Positions 31,861 to 43,873 of a stretch of 64,000 nucleotides of DNA are shown in pieces (the first letter of the stretch is position 1; each line of letters starts with the position of its first letter). Position numbers and translations under genes: made by a program. This DNA is from Trileptium ribeirensis (taxonomy: Eukaryota > Nematoda > Enoplea > Enoplida > Thoracostomopsidae), in assembly GCA_030248225.1 (NCBI GenBank), contig JASANE010025014.1:1-64000 (forward strand). Reading direction: 5' to 3'. A model generated the notes under the pieces. That model had not been told where the DNA came from. It searched no databases and saw nothing but the letters and a program-made list of their open reading frames with translations.

Positions 31861-32519
31861 TCGACACAATGTGTACAAATAAGGTTACACAAATGTACGT
31901 GTAGGGTAGGGGCTTACGCCTCATATCCGGTCAGTAAACCCCTACTACCGCCCCACCCTCAAAAAAAGTTTGATCCCAGGACATTTTCATCTCCGGCGAA
32001 CGAGAACGGGATCCGACCCGGGTGACTCCGACATGCTAATGCCGGTCTTGGATGCTAAGCTGAGATTTTTGAAATTTTTTTAACACTAGGACCGCGAATT
32101 TTTTTGCTTTGGACCATTGTTAATATTGTGTTTGCTCTTATAACGGTTTCTGTCCTAATACATTGTGAGTTCGCCTTCCATTTCTATTTATGAATAAATT
32201 TATCACAATTTCTAATATAATTGCTCTCGGACGTGATGAATCACGATATGTGTATATCTCCTACTTGGTAACAACTGACCCGCGTTTTAGAAATTTCAGA
32301 ATAGCTGTCGAGAGCCCACACTATTGTCAAACGCTTGCCCAAACACTGGTGTTATGCGACTAAACAAAGCACAGTTACAAAAACGTCCACATATGTTGAT
32401 TTGTACGTAAAAGGTCGAGCCAAAATACACTTTTTTAAAAACTGTTGGCTCGTAGTAAATTTTGCCATTACAAAAGCTATCGAATACGAAAGGTCATAGA
32501 AAAAAACGAAAAAACTTAC
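31861..32519. other. Pcf11 intron, possible SINE relic then unassigned
   Basis: Minus-strand CACCCGGGTCGGATCCCG at about 32005-32025 resembles a tRNA T arm/B box. No matching A box was found. The rest is AT-rich. Confidence 0.3.
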
Positions 32520-33162
32520 AGCCAAAGTCGTCAGCAACTTCAGACACCGCCGACTGCCCGCTAATACGAGCTTTTCGCGCGTCCTTCTTATGCCCGGATC
32601 CAAAACACTGTCTTCCACTTGTCAAAACGGCACTACCGAAACTGTCTTTATTAGAACTGTTTCTAGAATTTTTATATTCAATATCATCATCATCTTCTTC
32701 TTCTTCCTCTTCTAAACCTGTCATAGCTTCAAATGAAGAAATTGGTAGCTTTTTTGCCGGTATCAACTGGGAAGCTGATGATGGTCCTAGTTCCGCACTG
32801 TCTTTCAAACGATGTCCATCTTTAACATTCGTGTCATCTTGCCATGGTGACCTTGAGCGACTCCGTTTCCCACTACCCGTCTCGAGAGTATTTGCTTTCT
32901 CAGGCGACGATTCTTTAGATGAATCGTGGCGGCAGTCATCACCGATACGATTTCCTAACTCTTTGCGCCGACCCTTCTTCGATTCGGAACCCTTGGAAGG
33001 CCTTGGGGTGCTCGAAGATTCAAGACTGCATTGATTTTTCACAGACGAAGCTTCACCAACCATTGAGGCGGCGGCTGAAGAGCGTGGCATTTGCTTCGCC
33101 ATCATCTTGTCCCGTGCCAATTGCCAACCTTGCTGAGCGATCTGTTGTTTCTCTTCATTCAG
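32520..33162 (-). CDS. Pcf11: Pcf11 exon, coiled-coil end and charged linker
   Basis: A 643-base minus-strand exon: acceptor TTTTACAG|CT, donor TTTGGCT|GTAAGT (phase 0 in, phase 1 out). It begins LNEEKQQIAQQGWQLARDKM, continuing in frame the Gln/Glu/Lys helix of the preceding exon. A Ser/Lys/Arg-rich region follows with KRSRSRSPWQDD, and an acidic run EEEEEEDDDD. Such a helix followed by an SR-like charged linker lies just after the CID in animal Pcf11. No globular domain is expected here. Confidence 0.85.
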
Positions 33163-33639
33163 CTGTAAAATAAACAAACATAAGGATATAAAACATTTTT
33201 CGTTGATATCTTTTCACATAGCCAAACTGTACATAAGAAACAATATAACATCTCTAAAGTAAATGTTTTTGCAGCGAAAGACACAATGCATTATTGTGTA
33301 GATCGTATATTGTAATCTACCTGTTCCTTTCAAAGTTTATTAAAATATTTATGGCCCTAATTTTCAAACTATATTCTGATAGATTTATTAGTGTACATAG
33401 CACAAAGGTGTAGGAGTGACTGACTAATGAAAACTAGGGAAGCTGCTACACTGTAAGACATCACCACAATAAGTGGCTACTCATTCAATAGCTATATAGT
33501 ACGCTCAAACTTACTTGAGACCAGTTTCATACTAGTATCTCGAATCCAAGGGTGAAACGGACTGAGTTTATCATTTTGAGTAACAGGCTAATATATATAT
33601 ACCACCCTAGAACAACTGACAACGCAGGAATTATTTTTA
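33163..33639. other. Pcf11 intron, nothing assigned
   Basis: AT-rich, no shared repeat phrase noticed. Confidence 0.4.
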
Positions 33640-34310
33640 GGCTGGTCTCTAGATAACCATACCATCGTATTCAGCCTACCGAAAAACATATATAGACAAT
33701 TATTGGCGTCTGCACGCAGTACATAACAAAGTTATTGAAGACATGCTATATTCTGGAAATGTAGTTTTTGACCCTAAACGCAGCGAGAGTCGTTTAAAAG
33801 GCATGAAATATATTTGTTGGCCACTAGATAAGCGAACCACCGTATTCAGAATGCCAAACAACCTATATAGACTATTTTTGATACCATGTACCAAACTACT
33901 GAAGATCGACTATATTCTGCAAATCAGATTCATTGACCCTAAACCCACCGAAAACGTCTGGAAAGGCATAAGGTACTCGTGCTTGACTGTAGATAACCAA
34001 ACCGTCGTATCCAACCTATCGAAAAACCTATATGGACAATTCTTGATGCCCTGCACGTAATACGTAACCAAAAAAACTGCAACAGTCTATATTTTGGAAA
34101 TCGGGTTTAATGACGCTAAACCCACTTGAAACCCATGAAATATGCATGCTAGAATCTACATAACCTTGTATGTATTCAGCCTTGTATCCATTCTTGATAT
34201 TCTGCGTGCAATACATAGCCAAATAAATGAGGAAGCACTATATTTTAGAAATCGGGTTCGTCGACCCTAAAACTTTTGAAACGCCACCCAAAGGTACAAT
34301 ATAGTCAGGT
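33640..34310. repeat. Satellite B array, about four units of 165-175 bp
   Basis: The phrase ACC(A/G)TCGTATTCAGCCTA(C/T)CG.AAAACCTATATAGACAATT appears in variant form near 33664, 33838 and 34003. Each is followed by the ATxCCCTGxACGxAxTACxTAACCAAA and TGACCCTAAACCCACxGAAA phrases. The period is about nucleosome length. ORFs here come from the repeat. Confidence 0.75.
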
Positions 34311-35076
34311 TGGGTCTAGGTCGCAAAACCATCGCATTGAGCATGCTTGATAACCTAATATGCGCTCATCTTAAGGCAAAAACACGCAATAACATGCCGA
34401 AAATAGAAAAATCGTTATTTCTGGCAAAGGGTCGACGAACCATAGTCGGCCACATCGCGACCCATGCAGTGGTCCTACAAAAAGTCGTATCAGCAAAGTT
34501 GTCGATCTCGATGAGCTGATTCCATTTTTCGTTGCGAAGCCTGTATCGCTAGATATGGGTGGGTTACACTAGTATCCGTATGGCCAAATTTAGCAAACAA
34601 CCCTTAAAAACCTGTTTTTCGCAGTTTTGATCACGAAAATTTTTGCGATTGAACAAAAAAATTGTCGAAATCCATCCATCCGAACATGAGTAATGAATGA
34701 CACAAATAGACACGCTTTACCCCTAGTGCCCATTGTGGGAACTCCGCTTGCTTTGATACTTAGTTTCGATTAGTTTTGTTGCCACATAATCATTTTGTCT
34801 TATCACAAGCATTACGTTTAATCTGTCCGCTAGACCTAAAATTTTGGCGAGATAAAAAATTTTAGCTGCGCGGCCACAGGTTATTTTTTCGACTGACTAG
34901 TATAAGTCTGACTAAAACCTATCGTAAGCCAAATATTGCAAAATTTTGAATTCAAAAGCGACTTGTTATTTGGTCACCTATGATCATGTGGCGCAATCGA
35001 AAAAATCACCTTGTCCATTCAAATTAAATCTCATTGTTACGTACTACACTTAAAGCCATTTGAAATATTTAAAAAG
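34311..35076. other. Pcf11 intron, nothing firm
   Basis: Contains a segment (34600-34700) related by inversion to 17930-18060 (GGATGGATTTCGACAA), so part is a dispersed repeat. No gene. Confidence 0.4.
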
Positions 35077-36199
35077 CAGGGAATAACCCGAACCGAAATT
35101 TACCGAAACCGGAACCGTCATTTTCAACCGGACCCGGAACCTGGTCTTCGAAACTTATATATAGTAAAACAGATGGAAAATATAAAAGTATAGTGGACAC
35201 AAAATGTAGTAAAATAACTTTTATACTAAACTTAATCTATTGCGATGACTATTGTCTCTCTGGAACTTTGAAGTGAGTGAAGAAGCTAATAACGTTTATT
35301 TATCGATCAGTATGTCGAGTTTTGAACACCCAGAGCAATGAAATGACTTTCACTATACGGCCTTGGCTAAATTACGTCAAGCTGAATGTGCTTCTACCGC
35401 TAGGAGCGTAGAGTAAACACTTTCGCTCTGTCCCCAACCGCTGCTCTTTACTGGGTATAAGTTTGTTACATATCCTTAGGAAACTTGGAATTATTGGTTT
35501 ATATGGTTCTAAAAGAAAATAAAGGAAGGTATACAATAATTTTCTGGTCAGTGGTTAGAGACAATGTTTAGGCTTGCGTTGGTTAACCAGTGCCCCTCAG
35601 TTAGATGATGATGACTTTCTGATCAAAATGCTACAAATGAGACAAACTGTGATACTGCTCGCACAGTTTCAACAAATATAGTCATTACCCAGAACGCAGT
35701 TTCTGGCTGCGTTGCACATAGGTTACTTTACTCCAACGTAGACTGGTTTACAAAGGTTACAAGCGCAGTGGCTTTTCCTTGACGCAATTTGTTAGCCAAG
35801 CACAGCTAAGTACTTCTAAATAATCCATATTCTGTTACCGAATTGGACCGGTTAATTCTAATATACACCGCAGATTTCTGAATGGGTAAAATATATGCTA
35901 CAAGCATCGACTTGGCTTTGTTTTATTAACAAACTCCTGGAGGGTCAACATGAAAAATTCCTACTGAAATTGTGTCCTATATACGTTTCACAGGGCAATT
36001 TGCTGAGTTTATCTTGTCTTTTGTTTGGTTGTATTGGAACTTGATCATTGTGTATATTACATATGTTTAGACCACAGATAAATCAAAAATGTGGAAAATT
36101 GTTAAACCGGAATTTCGGTTGCGGTATGATTTTTGCCTTTTGCCGGAACCGCAACCGGAACACGATTTTCGCCGGAACCGGAATTCCGGTTACTCCCTG
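35077..36199 (+). mobile_element. hAT-like MITE family, copy 3
   Basis: Ends CAGGGAATAACCCGAACC and TTCCGGTTACTCCCTG, 1,123 bp. Flanks TTAAAAAG and GTAAAAAC share six of eight bases, fitting a worn 8-bp target duplication. It follows the Pcf11 exon at 36260 by only about 60 bases, so it lies almost on that exon's splice donor. Confidence 0.85.
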
Positions 36200-36259
36200 G
36201 TAAAAACACAAATTTGTCTGAGGAAACCCAGATAGATAGTACATACCCAACTAACTAAC

Positions 36260-36505
36260 TTGTCGTTTCTTTTCGTCCAGCTGACGTCGCTCCATCTCAA
36301 GCTGCGCCGTTTTCCTGGCAACTTCTTCATCTACGAGGCGGCGAAATCGCGCTTTCTTCAAAGCTTGTTTTTCAGCTCGCAAACGCGCAGCGCCTTTCGG
36401 ATCCATTGCTGGCGCTAGCGGAGCAAATGGAATAACGGGAGCAGCAGTTGCGGCACTCACAATACCGCCTACGGCTGGTACTACGGCGACCGGAAAACCT
36501 GAGTT
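36260..36505 (-). CDS. Pcf11: Pcf11 exon, start of the coiled-coil helix
   Basis: A 246-base minus-strand exon, phase 0 on both sides: acceptor GTTTTTAG|AAC, donor CGACAA|GTTAGT. It encodes NSGFPVAVVPAVGG, a Pro/Ala-rich stretch, then a charged helix RAEKQALKKARFRRLVDEEV ... MERRQLDEKKRQ that runs on without break into the next exon. Long Gln/Glu/Lys helices follow the CID in Pcf11. The donor is only about 60 bases from a hAT-like insertion. Confidence 0.85.
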
Positions 36506-36690
36506 CTAAAAACAAAATACTTTAAAACGCAATATATAATACATTTTAGCAGCAGTATCACCCACAATTTTTCAAATCCGACGGCAGCCATTTCAAATGT
36601 ACAATTTTTATGAGCAGAACAAAATATCCGGAAAGAAAACGCAAAAAGCTGTTTAAAGATATGGTTCGCGCTCTGGTATATATGCGCTGT
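36506..36690. other. Pcf11 intron
   Basis: Short intronic stretch, nothing noted. Confidence 0.3.
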
Positions 36691-38222
36691 ACTTGTACTT
36701 ATAGTATTACACGAACTCTCATTGATGACAACAGGGTCCATCAAAGTTTGCGTTCCAATTGTGCAAAATTCTATCCTGCGAGAGAAAATGATATACGGAA
36801 TCATAAATTGGTTTACACCTGGATCCGAAGTTGACAAGAGCCAGGCCTATGACCAGACCCGATCTTATTGCGGTCTCTAGACAAAACTTGTACTTATAGT
36901 ATTACACGAAAACTCTCACTGATGAAAACCGGGTCCAGCAAAGTTTACGTTCCAATTGTGCAAGCTTCTATACTGCGAGAAAAAATGATGTGCGATATCA
37001 TAAATGGGTTTACACCTGGACCCGAAGTTGACACGAGTCCGGCCAATGACCAGACCCGACCTTATTGCGGTCTCTAGACTAGGGAACGACAGAATATTCG
37101 GTATTCGGCCGAATAGTTGGCAATATTCGGCCGAATACCGAATAGTTGGCTGGCCGCTGTTAGTTGAAAAATAGAGTCAAAATCTGCCCACCAGATATCC
37201 TAATTTTACGGCCGGAGTCCTGATAATGATGCTACAAACCGCTAAATATGTCCAACGTGTTGCAACTTTGATAAGACAAGATGCGTTTAAGACTCATCAA
37301 TTCAGTTCGCAGCCGGATCGAATGTTCTGATCACCACAGTTATGTTCTTCATCAGCCCTGCACTATCTCGCTGCCATAATAGTTGCGAAACTAATACTTT
37401 GGGGTCTAAATGCAGCAGGATTATGTTCGTTTTCTTTGACAAATCGTGAATGTGAAGTGAGACATCATGCTATGCCGTTCTACATACCTACATAAGCCTA
37501 ACCCTAAGTCTACCGCCTCCGAACACCACGCACTGAGCCGTTCTTTTTTAACGATATGTTCTTCATCAGCCCTGCACTATCTCGCTGCCATAATAGTTGC
37601 GAAATTAATACTTTGGTGTCTAAATGTAGCAGGATTTGTTCGTTTTCTTTGACACATCGTGAATGTGAAGTGAGACATCATGATATGCCGTTCTACATAC
37701 CTACATAAGCCTAACCCTAAGTCTACCGCCCCCGAACACCACGCACTGAGCCGTTCTTTTTTTAACGATATGACGTCACGCACCAATTATCGCCGTTGTC
37801 CAGATAATGAAGTCATAAAAAATCAATAAAAACAAAATTATATATTCAACCTGACAAACGAGAGCACAAAGCAAAAAAATTCATCGAACAAAAACTATCG
37901 CTGACCCAGCAACACAACACAAAACGACCTGTTGCATGGTGCACGTACATACAGTGGTGGATTTATAGAGTTATAGAGATCTCATCATACATAGGTGTTG
38001 CGAACAACTATTCGGTCGTTCACTACTCTTTACAAAACTTATACTTATAGTATTACACGAAAACTCTCATTGATGAAAGCCGGGTCCAGCAAAGTTTACG
38101 TTCCAATTGTGCAACCTTCTATATTGCGAGAAAATGATATGCGATAATTGGTTTACACATGGACCCGATGTTGACACGAGCCCGGCCTATGACCAGACCC
38201 GACCTTATTGCGGTCTCTAGAC
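36691..38222. repeat. Three-copy tandem repeat of ~190 bp split by a hAT-like element
   Basis: ACTTGTACTTATAGTATTAC begins units at 36691 and 36886, and the variant ACTTATACTTATAG begins a third at 38036. All continue through AAAGTTTACGTTCCAATTGT and finish GACC.TATTGCGGTCTCTAGAC. Units 2 and 3 are pushed apart by the element at 37080-38025. Unit ends match across the insertion once the target duplication is allowed for. Confidence 0.85.
37080..38025. mobile_element. Second hAT-like element, 946 bp
   Basis: Starts TAGGGAACGACAGAATATTC and ends, inverted, TAGTGAACGACCGAATAGTT. It is flanked by CTCTAGAC and CTCTTTAC (six of eight match; the uninterrupted neighbouring unit shows CTCTAGAC was the target). 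The left end is rich in ATTCGGCCGAAT palindromes. Inside, a 214-bp tandem duplication starts at 37342 and 37556 (ATGTTCTTCATCAGCCCTGC). No transposase. It is unrelated to the CCGGAACCGG family. Confidence 0.8.
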
Positions 38223-40720
38223 AGAACATGTCAAAGTATGTATAAATAAATTCCGAGTGTAGTGAGTGAAACGAGCGAAGCGAAGAATTCTTACTAGCCA
38301 TAACAGTGATGAAATTTGATAATGTCCGTTAATTGTTTTTATGGTTACATGCATAACTCAAGTTTGGTTGGGCGGATTGACTCGCGCCATAGCTCATTTG
38401 ATAGCTTGAAATGTGTGCCCTTTACAATTAAATGCCCTTTGAAATGCTTATTTGCACACGAAGCCTGGCTATAATATCTTCCTCCCAGAAATTTTGACAG
38501 GGGACATAAACCGGGCCCCTGGTATAAAAATAAAAGCGCCCAATTTTGCCTTTTGCCACGCTGCATTTTGCCTAAAAACAAACAGTTAAAAATCATGTTA
38601 GAAACGCTGCTAATTCAAGCGATTTTGAGACAAATTTTGAGAAAATTTCGAAGGTTGAACTTTCGACTTTTGCCTCGATGAAACTCGAAGTTTTAGCGAG
38701 AGGAAACAATAAAAATTTCGCCAAGAGGCGAAGAACCATGGGGAGCTCGAAATTTAGCGAGGCGCACGAATCGGGGAACCCAGTTTTTCCAGGGGCATAA
38801 CCTGGGAGAGCCCCGCGTTAGAAACTGGGCATTGGAGGAACCGAAAATACGTGGGGAGATTCCCAGTTCATTGGGAGGGGGCGATTTCCCGTTCATTGGG
38901 AGGGAACGGCCATAAAGTATTGTAACCGTCAAGAATCGTTAAAAATGTTTAATTTGGAGGCTAATTGTAATTATTATGCTCATTTAAAAAGGGAAATTAT
39001 AGTGATTTTTGCTCCGCAATGGAAAACTTGTGGTCTTTTGGCCAAAAATGGGAGAAAATTAACATATTTTCACACTATCAGATAAGAATTTGATAATTTC
39101 AGTTGCGCAGGAAAGTACCTGTGGGGAATGAGCTGGGGCAAAATTTACCTCGGGGCATGAACCGGGTATAAATTCGAAATCCCTGGGTGTCCCCCTATTT
39201 GGATAAGCGAAGAATAACTACTAATATTTTTATTATGTAAATATTTATCATATATTATGTGTCATTTTATGCATAAATGTACATATGCGTCAGTATTACA
39301 TAGTGTGACAGAACTGGTAATACATTTCAGCAATATTATACTACGGCCAAGACGGCCTGCTCGCACTGAATAATCTAGACTTCTCGGTTGCTTCTGCACC
39401 CATTTAACTGCTTCCCTTGCAAGAAAGCGGGCAACCAAAATTAAATATCATTCGCCCACAATCAAGCTGTAAGCGATCGATTGTGTCGAATAATGCGCGG
39501 ACAAAAACGGCGCCGACCACGCAAAAATTTTTGACACTAAACTAATCTGGCACTAAAAGCATAATAGAAAGTGAAAATATTACATATACGTTGAAAATGA
39601 AACGTAAAACTGTACCTTGGAAGTTTTCATTTTCGCACTAGTACACTATCGAATACTAACAGTGCGAAACGAAATTAGTATTCAGTGAGAGTTGCATTAA
39701 TAGTACTTACGGGTTTGGAAAAGACATCATATTCATACTTAGTGCTTCACGTATTCTAGCCAGATGTATTTATCTACTAGCCTTAGAATTTTAATGCCAT
39801 TGTAAAGATACAGAATGCAGGCTCGCCATTCGAATGTATTTCGCTCTCACACGTCTAAGAATCTTTTACTGTTGACAAACTTCCACTAAAAGTTGTTTTC
39901 TATATATATATATATCAATTTTTAAAATAAACATAGTCAACTAATAATTATCATTTATAAGGGCCAGCGTGTACTTCTAGGACTGCCAGGTCATTTAAAG
40001 GGCACAGCTTGTCAGCTGTTGAATAGATCATAGACAATTCTGCTTTTTGGCCAACCATTCCAGTGGCGGTTAATATATTTATGACGATTTGGCGTGTGGA
40101 ACACATAATTCAGGAGTTGTGGACCGTGATCTAGAAGGAAAAAACTAGTATTAAGGTCGTTTGTGATATCTGGGGGTGAACACTTATACTGGTCTTTCCA
40201 AATTGAGGATAGAGGGTATGGAATTTCGGATTTTCCCTGGTTGAAAAGGTTGTTCCCGATACATGCCTATGGCACAATTTAGAGTTTCCTCGGTTCAACG
40301 CTCCACGGTAATTTTCACTTCCCCGGCAATATGTTTTAAACTTTAATTTTCGAGAAGATAAAAATTTAATACGTTACATTAAAAATTTTCTATAACACTC
40401 GTTTCAGCCTTTTGTATTGATAGCGTTTGAAGCAATTTTATTGTTTTATTGAAAGCAACTGAATTTTGGCAACTTTTAAATACAGCAGGCCTCGATCCCT
40501 ACCCACAGGAAATAGAAGGTTATTTAAATTTAGATAAGAAAACCATTTAAACTTTATAAACTTCAGGAGTTCTGAACTAAACTGAAGTTCTTACCCTTAG
40601 AATTTTTTGCAGTGCTGACGTATACAATCATATTATCCGAAAAGTGTAATCCAAAGGGTATAAAAAATTTTATTGTACCGCAGATATAATTATATACCAT
40701 TGTATCAAAATATAATATAC
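38223..40720. other. Pcf11 intron, largely unassigned
   Basis: 38250-38330 is the partner of the inverted repeat at 31.8 kb. 38450-38650 is related to 20.2-20.4 kb. 38690-38930 and 39120-39200 contain GGGAGA/GGGGCATAACC-like GC-richer text with no frame. There is a (TA)n run at 39901. No gene. Confidence 0.4.
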
Positions 40721-41173
40721 CTGACTAAGAAACTTCGGATTTAGATGAATATTTGTAGGACTACCCATCCGAGGTCTCTGACGCTGCATATGATGATCGG
40801 TCATGCCCACTGGGACAACCAATGCACTCGTGCCAGCACCCAGTGGTGAGCCAACGAGATCAACTAACGGTGCAACTGTTGCAACGGACGAAACCGTCGT
40901 ATTGCTCCTCAGAAATCCTGAATCCAGTCCCGAATCACACGTCGCAGCTTTACTAGAGTCCACACTAGATAGCGTGGTTGTAGCAGATGCGGTTGTTGTT
41001 TCTGTGTCTTTATTCGTTCCTTCGACGCTGCGAAATAATGACGGCTCAGCGACAGGCCACGCCGGATCTATTTCGGCGACTTTCCGATCGAGTTGATACA
41101 ACTTTGCAGCCGAAAACTGATCGATCCATGTTGTTCGTAGTTTATACAGCGATTCACGAGTCTTTTCCGTACC
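40721..41173 (-). CDS. Pcf11: Pcf11 exon, C-terminal half of the CID
   Basis: A 453-base minus-strand exon, phase 0 both sides: acceptor ATGTTAG|GGT, donor AGTCAG|GTATAT. It opens GTEKTRESLYKLRTTW, then KLYQLDRKVAEIDPAWPV, the last helices of the CTD-interacting domain (other animals have KTRxSLxKLRxTWxE...KLYALDVxVNxxDPxWPI). It closes with NIHLNPKFL, matching the conserved SIHVNPKFL just beyond the domain. This is the clearest identification in the window. The CID binds Ser2-phosphorylated RNA polymerase II CTD. The Thr/Ser-rich insert between the two blocks is not conserved. Confidence 0.95.
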
Positions 41174-41486
41174 CTAACATAAAAAATAAATCGGAATGCG
41201 TGTCGCAGGTAGTCGAATCACAATGATATATAAGTCTTAAAATGACGTTAATTTTTACGTTTATATGCAATGATTAAATAACCCCGTTTGTTAAATTATG
41301 TAAAAAAGCGCACCCTGACATGAAACAAATTTGTATAATAATCTCTATTATAAATATCAATGTAAATGAATTGTTATAAATCGTTAAGACAACATGGTAA
41401 TTGCACATTATAACTTAGTTAGGACCTTTTTCTTGCCATAGCAGTATTTATATGCGATCATGATTATTTATCCTTTTAAACATTTA
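41174..41486. other. Pcf11 intron between exon and pogo element
   Basis: AT-rich, nothing assigned. Confidence 0.3.
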
Positions 41487-41496
41487 TAGTCAGACC

Positions 41497-41923
41497 GGGT
41501 AAAAAAACACTTACCAAGTCGGGGTAAAAAACATCCCCCTGTAAATTTTAAAACACATAGATAATGAAGTGGTTATTATCGCCATATGTAGCCGTGATAC
41601 TGGTCTATATAATACATAGAAAAGAGCAGTAAACTTTCCCAAATAAGCCCGCACGAGAGGGAAGTCTAACTGAACCAAAAAAAAATGCGAAAAAAAGTTT
41701 ATGACACAACGCATAAACTTTTGTTTCTCCGAAGTTCTGTTGGAGCCAGAAAGATGTCTGGTTGTTACTTAGCTAGTAGACGTCCCGCTTCATGATAGAC
41801 TAGAACTCCTTCCTCTGTTGAGTCATAGCTGGCCAGTGGCGATGTGTTTTTTTACCCCAAGTATTTCAACGGGCGCGGGTAATAAAAAACACTATTTTTT
41901 TTACCCTGCGTGTTTTTTTACCC
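41497..41923. promoter_or_regulatory. Left subterminal cluster of terminal-motif copies
   Basis: The terminal word GGGTAAAAAAACA occurs at 41497-41509 and in near form at 41522-41533. It is then inverted as TGTTTTTTTACCC at 41845-41857, near 41893-41906 (TATT variant) and at 41911-41923. A broken copy (GGGTAATAAAAAACAC) is near 41877. Clustered copies of the terminal motif in both orientations suggest a multi-site transposase-binding region. Confidence 0.7.
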
Positions 41924-42169
41924 TGAACTATTGTGAGGAGCAACATCACATAAAATACGTATATTAGCTAGTATCCGCATGTTATACTGTGACGTAATCG
42001 AGCTGAACATGAGCGCAGTAAGTAGTAATTACATATTCCTTCTATATTTTTAGGAATTTCGATATACACAGGTACCTATATGCTGAGTTAACTATGCAAA
42101 TACTATCAAATATAACCTAGTATTGCAAAATATGGGTAAAAAATACGTATCTTAAAACTGTACACAGAG

Positions 42170-43873
42170 TTCGCGGTGCAAGAAGCCGTGAATAAGGTGC
42201 TTAGCGGTGCGAAAGTACAAACTACGGCTAACTGTTATCCCGGTATGTCGGTGTCCATGCTTCGACAACGAGTTATGGCTGCTAAGAGTTTAATTACGCT
42301 TCGGAAACAGGGTCGTAAGCCCGAACTTTCTCTTGAACTAGAAACTAAGCTCGCCGGCTACGTTCGAACAATGGCTAGATCGGGTTTGGGTCCTACAGTT
42401 ATTGAACTGCGCTGCATCATCAAAGATTACATTGTCGCCAACGAGTTGACTACCAGATTTGTCGACAACATGCCTGGAACTGACTGGGCAAACTCGTTCG
42501 TGAAACGGCATCGGCTGGCCCTGAAGAAAAGTCGACCTATGCAGGTTGCGCGAAAAAACGTGACGTCGGATCCATTTGTGGTTTATGGATTTTATGACAT
42601 GCTTGAAGCCGAACTCAATCGCCTCGGTATTCGCGATCGACCCGAATGCCTCTACAATGCTGACGAAAGCGGGTTTCCGACAGATCCATCAAAATGCCGA
42701 GTAGTTTCTGCCGTTGGAGAGAAAACGTTCAGTATCACTTGTGGCGCTAATCGCGAGAACACCACTGTTCTAGCATGTTGTAGCGCCAACGGACAGTGTT
42801 TAGATCCTCTGGTAATATTTCGGGGGGGAAACCTGCAGATTACTTGGCGTGGCGACGAGGCGTTACCTGAAACTACATATGCCGTCAGTGATTCCGGTTG
42901 GATAACCATAGAGATCTTCCACGACTGGTTTAAGGATTTTTGCCAGAAAACAGCTGACATTCGACCACTTTTGTTGATTGTCGATGGGCACCTTACTCAG
43001 ACATCCTTGCAAACCATTGAGCTTGCACAACAGGAAAACATTTCAATCATGAAACTTCCTGCACACACAATGGACACGCTTCAACCACTAGACGTGGCCT
43101 GTTTTGCGCCGCTCAAAACGTATTACGAAAAGCCGCTAACCCAACGTGTTCAGGAAACGGGGGCGCGGGAGCCCCTGCGGAAAGCCGCGTTTGTCAACCT
43201 TCTGTCTAAAATTTGGCGGTTAGGGCTAAGCGAGCGCAACATTAAGGCTGGATTTAACGCCACCGGTATTCATCCTCCAAATCGTGATAAATACAACGTC
43301 CCTCGCCTCGATAAGGTTAAACTGAAGTCTTACCAACGATGGTGTGATGTCGGCCGGCCGGTCAACGAGGACGGAGATCCAGAAATACCACCTCTTGAAA
43401 CCGCAATTCCTGATGCCGTCGCTGTGGATGAGCCAATAGCGGAAGGCGGTGCGGAAGTACCTTGTTGCTCTTCATCTATCCGTGTCAGCGTGTTTACGAG
43501 CAGTGCTTCGGATCGAAATTTATATCATACACCACGGGCTCCATCCGGCGTACCCACTACTCCATCCACTGCTAGCTCACAGGCTTCGTCGTCCTACGGC
43601 CATGCAACACCAGGCTACATTCTGGACGATCCGCAGGCTCTCACCCGGGCGCTCCAGCGACATGCGCCCCCTGGCATGCGTTATTCGATCACGTTGGTGC
43701 CAAAAGAAGACGAGACAACGTTCGAAGCTGTCATAAAATCACGAGGCAGACCAAGCACCGCTCCTCCAGCTAAACGTCATCGCGTCTCAATGCATGGAGC
43801 GATTATTACTGATGCCGCATATGTTCGTCAACTACGGGAGAAGGCCGACAGTAAAAAACAAGCAGGAGGCTGA
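42170..43873 (+). CDS. pogo/Tigger-type transposase (DDE_1)
   Basis: This frame encodes a CENP-B-like DNA-binding part (GRKPELSLELETKLAGYV; a second HTH with GTDWANSFVKRHR, Trp at about residue 104) followed by a DDE_1 catalytic domain. The acidic residues are D163 (NADESGFPTDPSK), D270 (LLIVDGH) and D306 (LQPLDVACF), spaced DD35D; residues are counted from the GTG at 42176. No ATG opens the frame. TACACAGAG|TTC is a plausible acceptor, and ATGAGCGCA|GTAAGT at 42009-42017 is a plausible first exon, giving MSA-FAVQEAV. Tigger/pogo transposases cut and paste at TA. The three acidic residues are intact, but the tail is out of frame with the next ORF. Confidence 0.92.
   Translation, partial: FAVQEAVNKVLSGAKVQTTANCYPGMSVSMLRQRVMAAKSLITLRKQGRKPELSLELETKLAGYVRTMARSGLGPTVIELRCIIKDYIVANELTTRFVDNMPGTDWANSFVKRHRLALKKSRPMQVARKNVTSDPFVVYGFYDMLEAELNRLGIRDRPECLYNADESGFPTDPSKCRVVSAVGEKTFSITCGANRENTTVLACCSANGQCLDPLVIFRGGNLQITWRGDEALPETTYAVSDSGWITIEIFHDWFKDFCQKTADIRPLLLIVDGHLTQTSLQTIELAQQENISIMKLPAHTMDTLQPLDVACFAPLKTYYEKPLTQRVQETGAREPLRKAAFVNLLSKIWRLGLSERNIKAGFNATGIHPPNRDKYNVPRLDKVKLKSYQRWCDVGRPVNEDGDPEIPPLETAIPDAVAVDEPIAEGGAEVPCCSSSIRVSVFTSSASDRNLYHTPRAPSGVPTTPSTASSQASSSYGHATPGYILDDPQALTRALQRHAPPGMRYSITLVPKEDETTFEAVIKSRGRPSTAPPAKRHRVSMHGAIITDAAYVRQLREKADSKKQAGG

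Noticed and set aside
32000..32070. tRNA gene on the minus strand
   Set aside because: Only a B-box-like word is present; acceptor and D-arm pairing and an A box are missing, so at most a SINE relic.
38021..38025. CACTA terminus at 38021-38025, suggesting a CACTA (En/Spm) element
   Set aside because: The other end is TAGGG rather than TAGTG, and the flanking repeat is 8 bp, which fits hAT; CACTA elements make 3-bp duplications.
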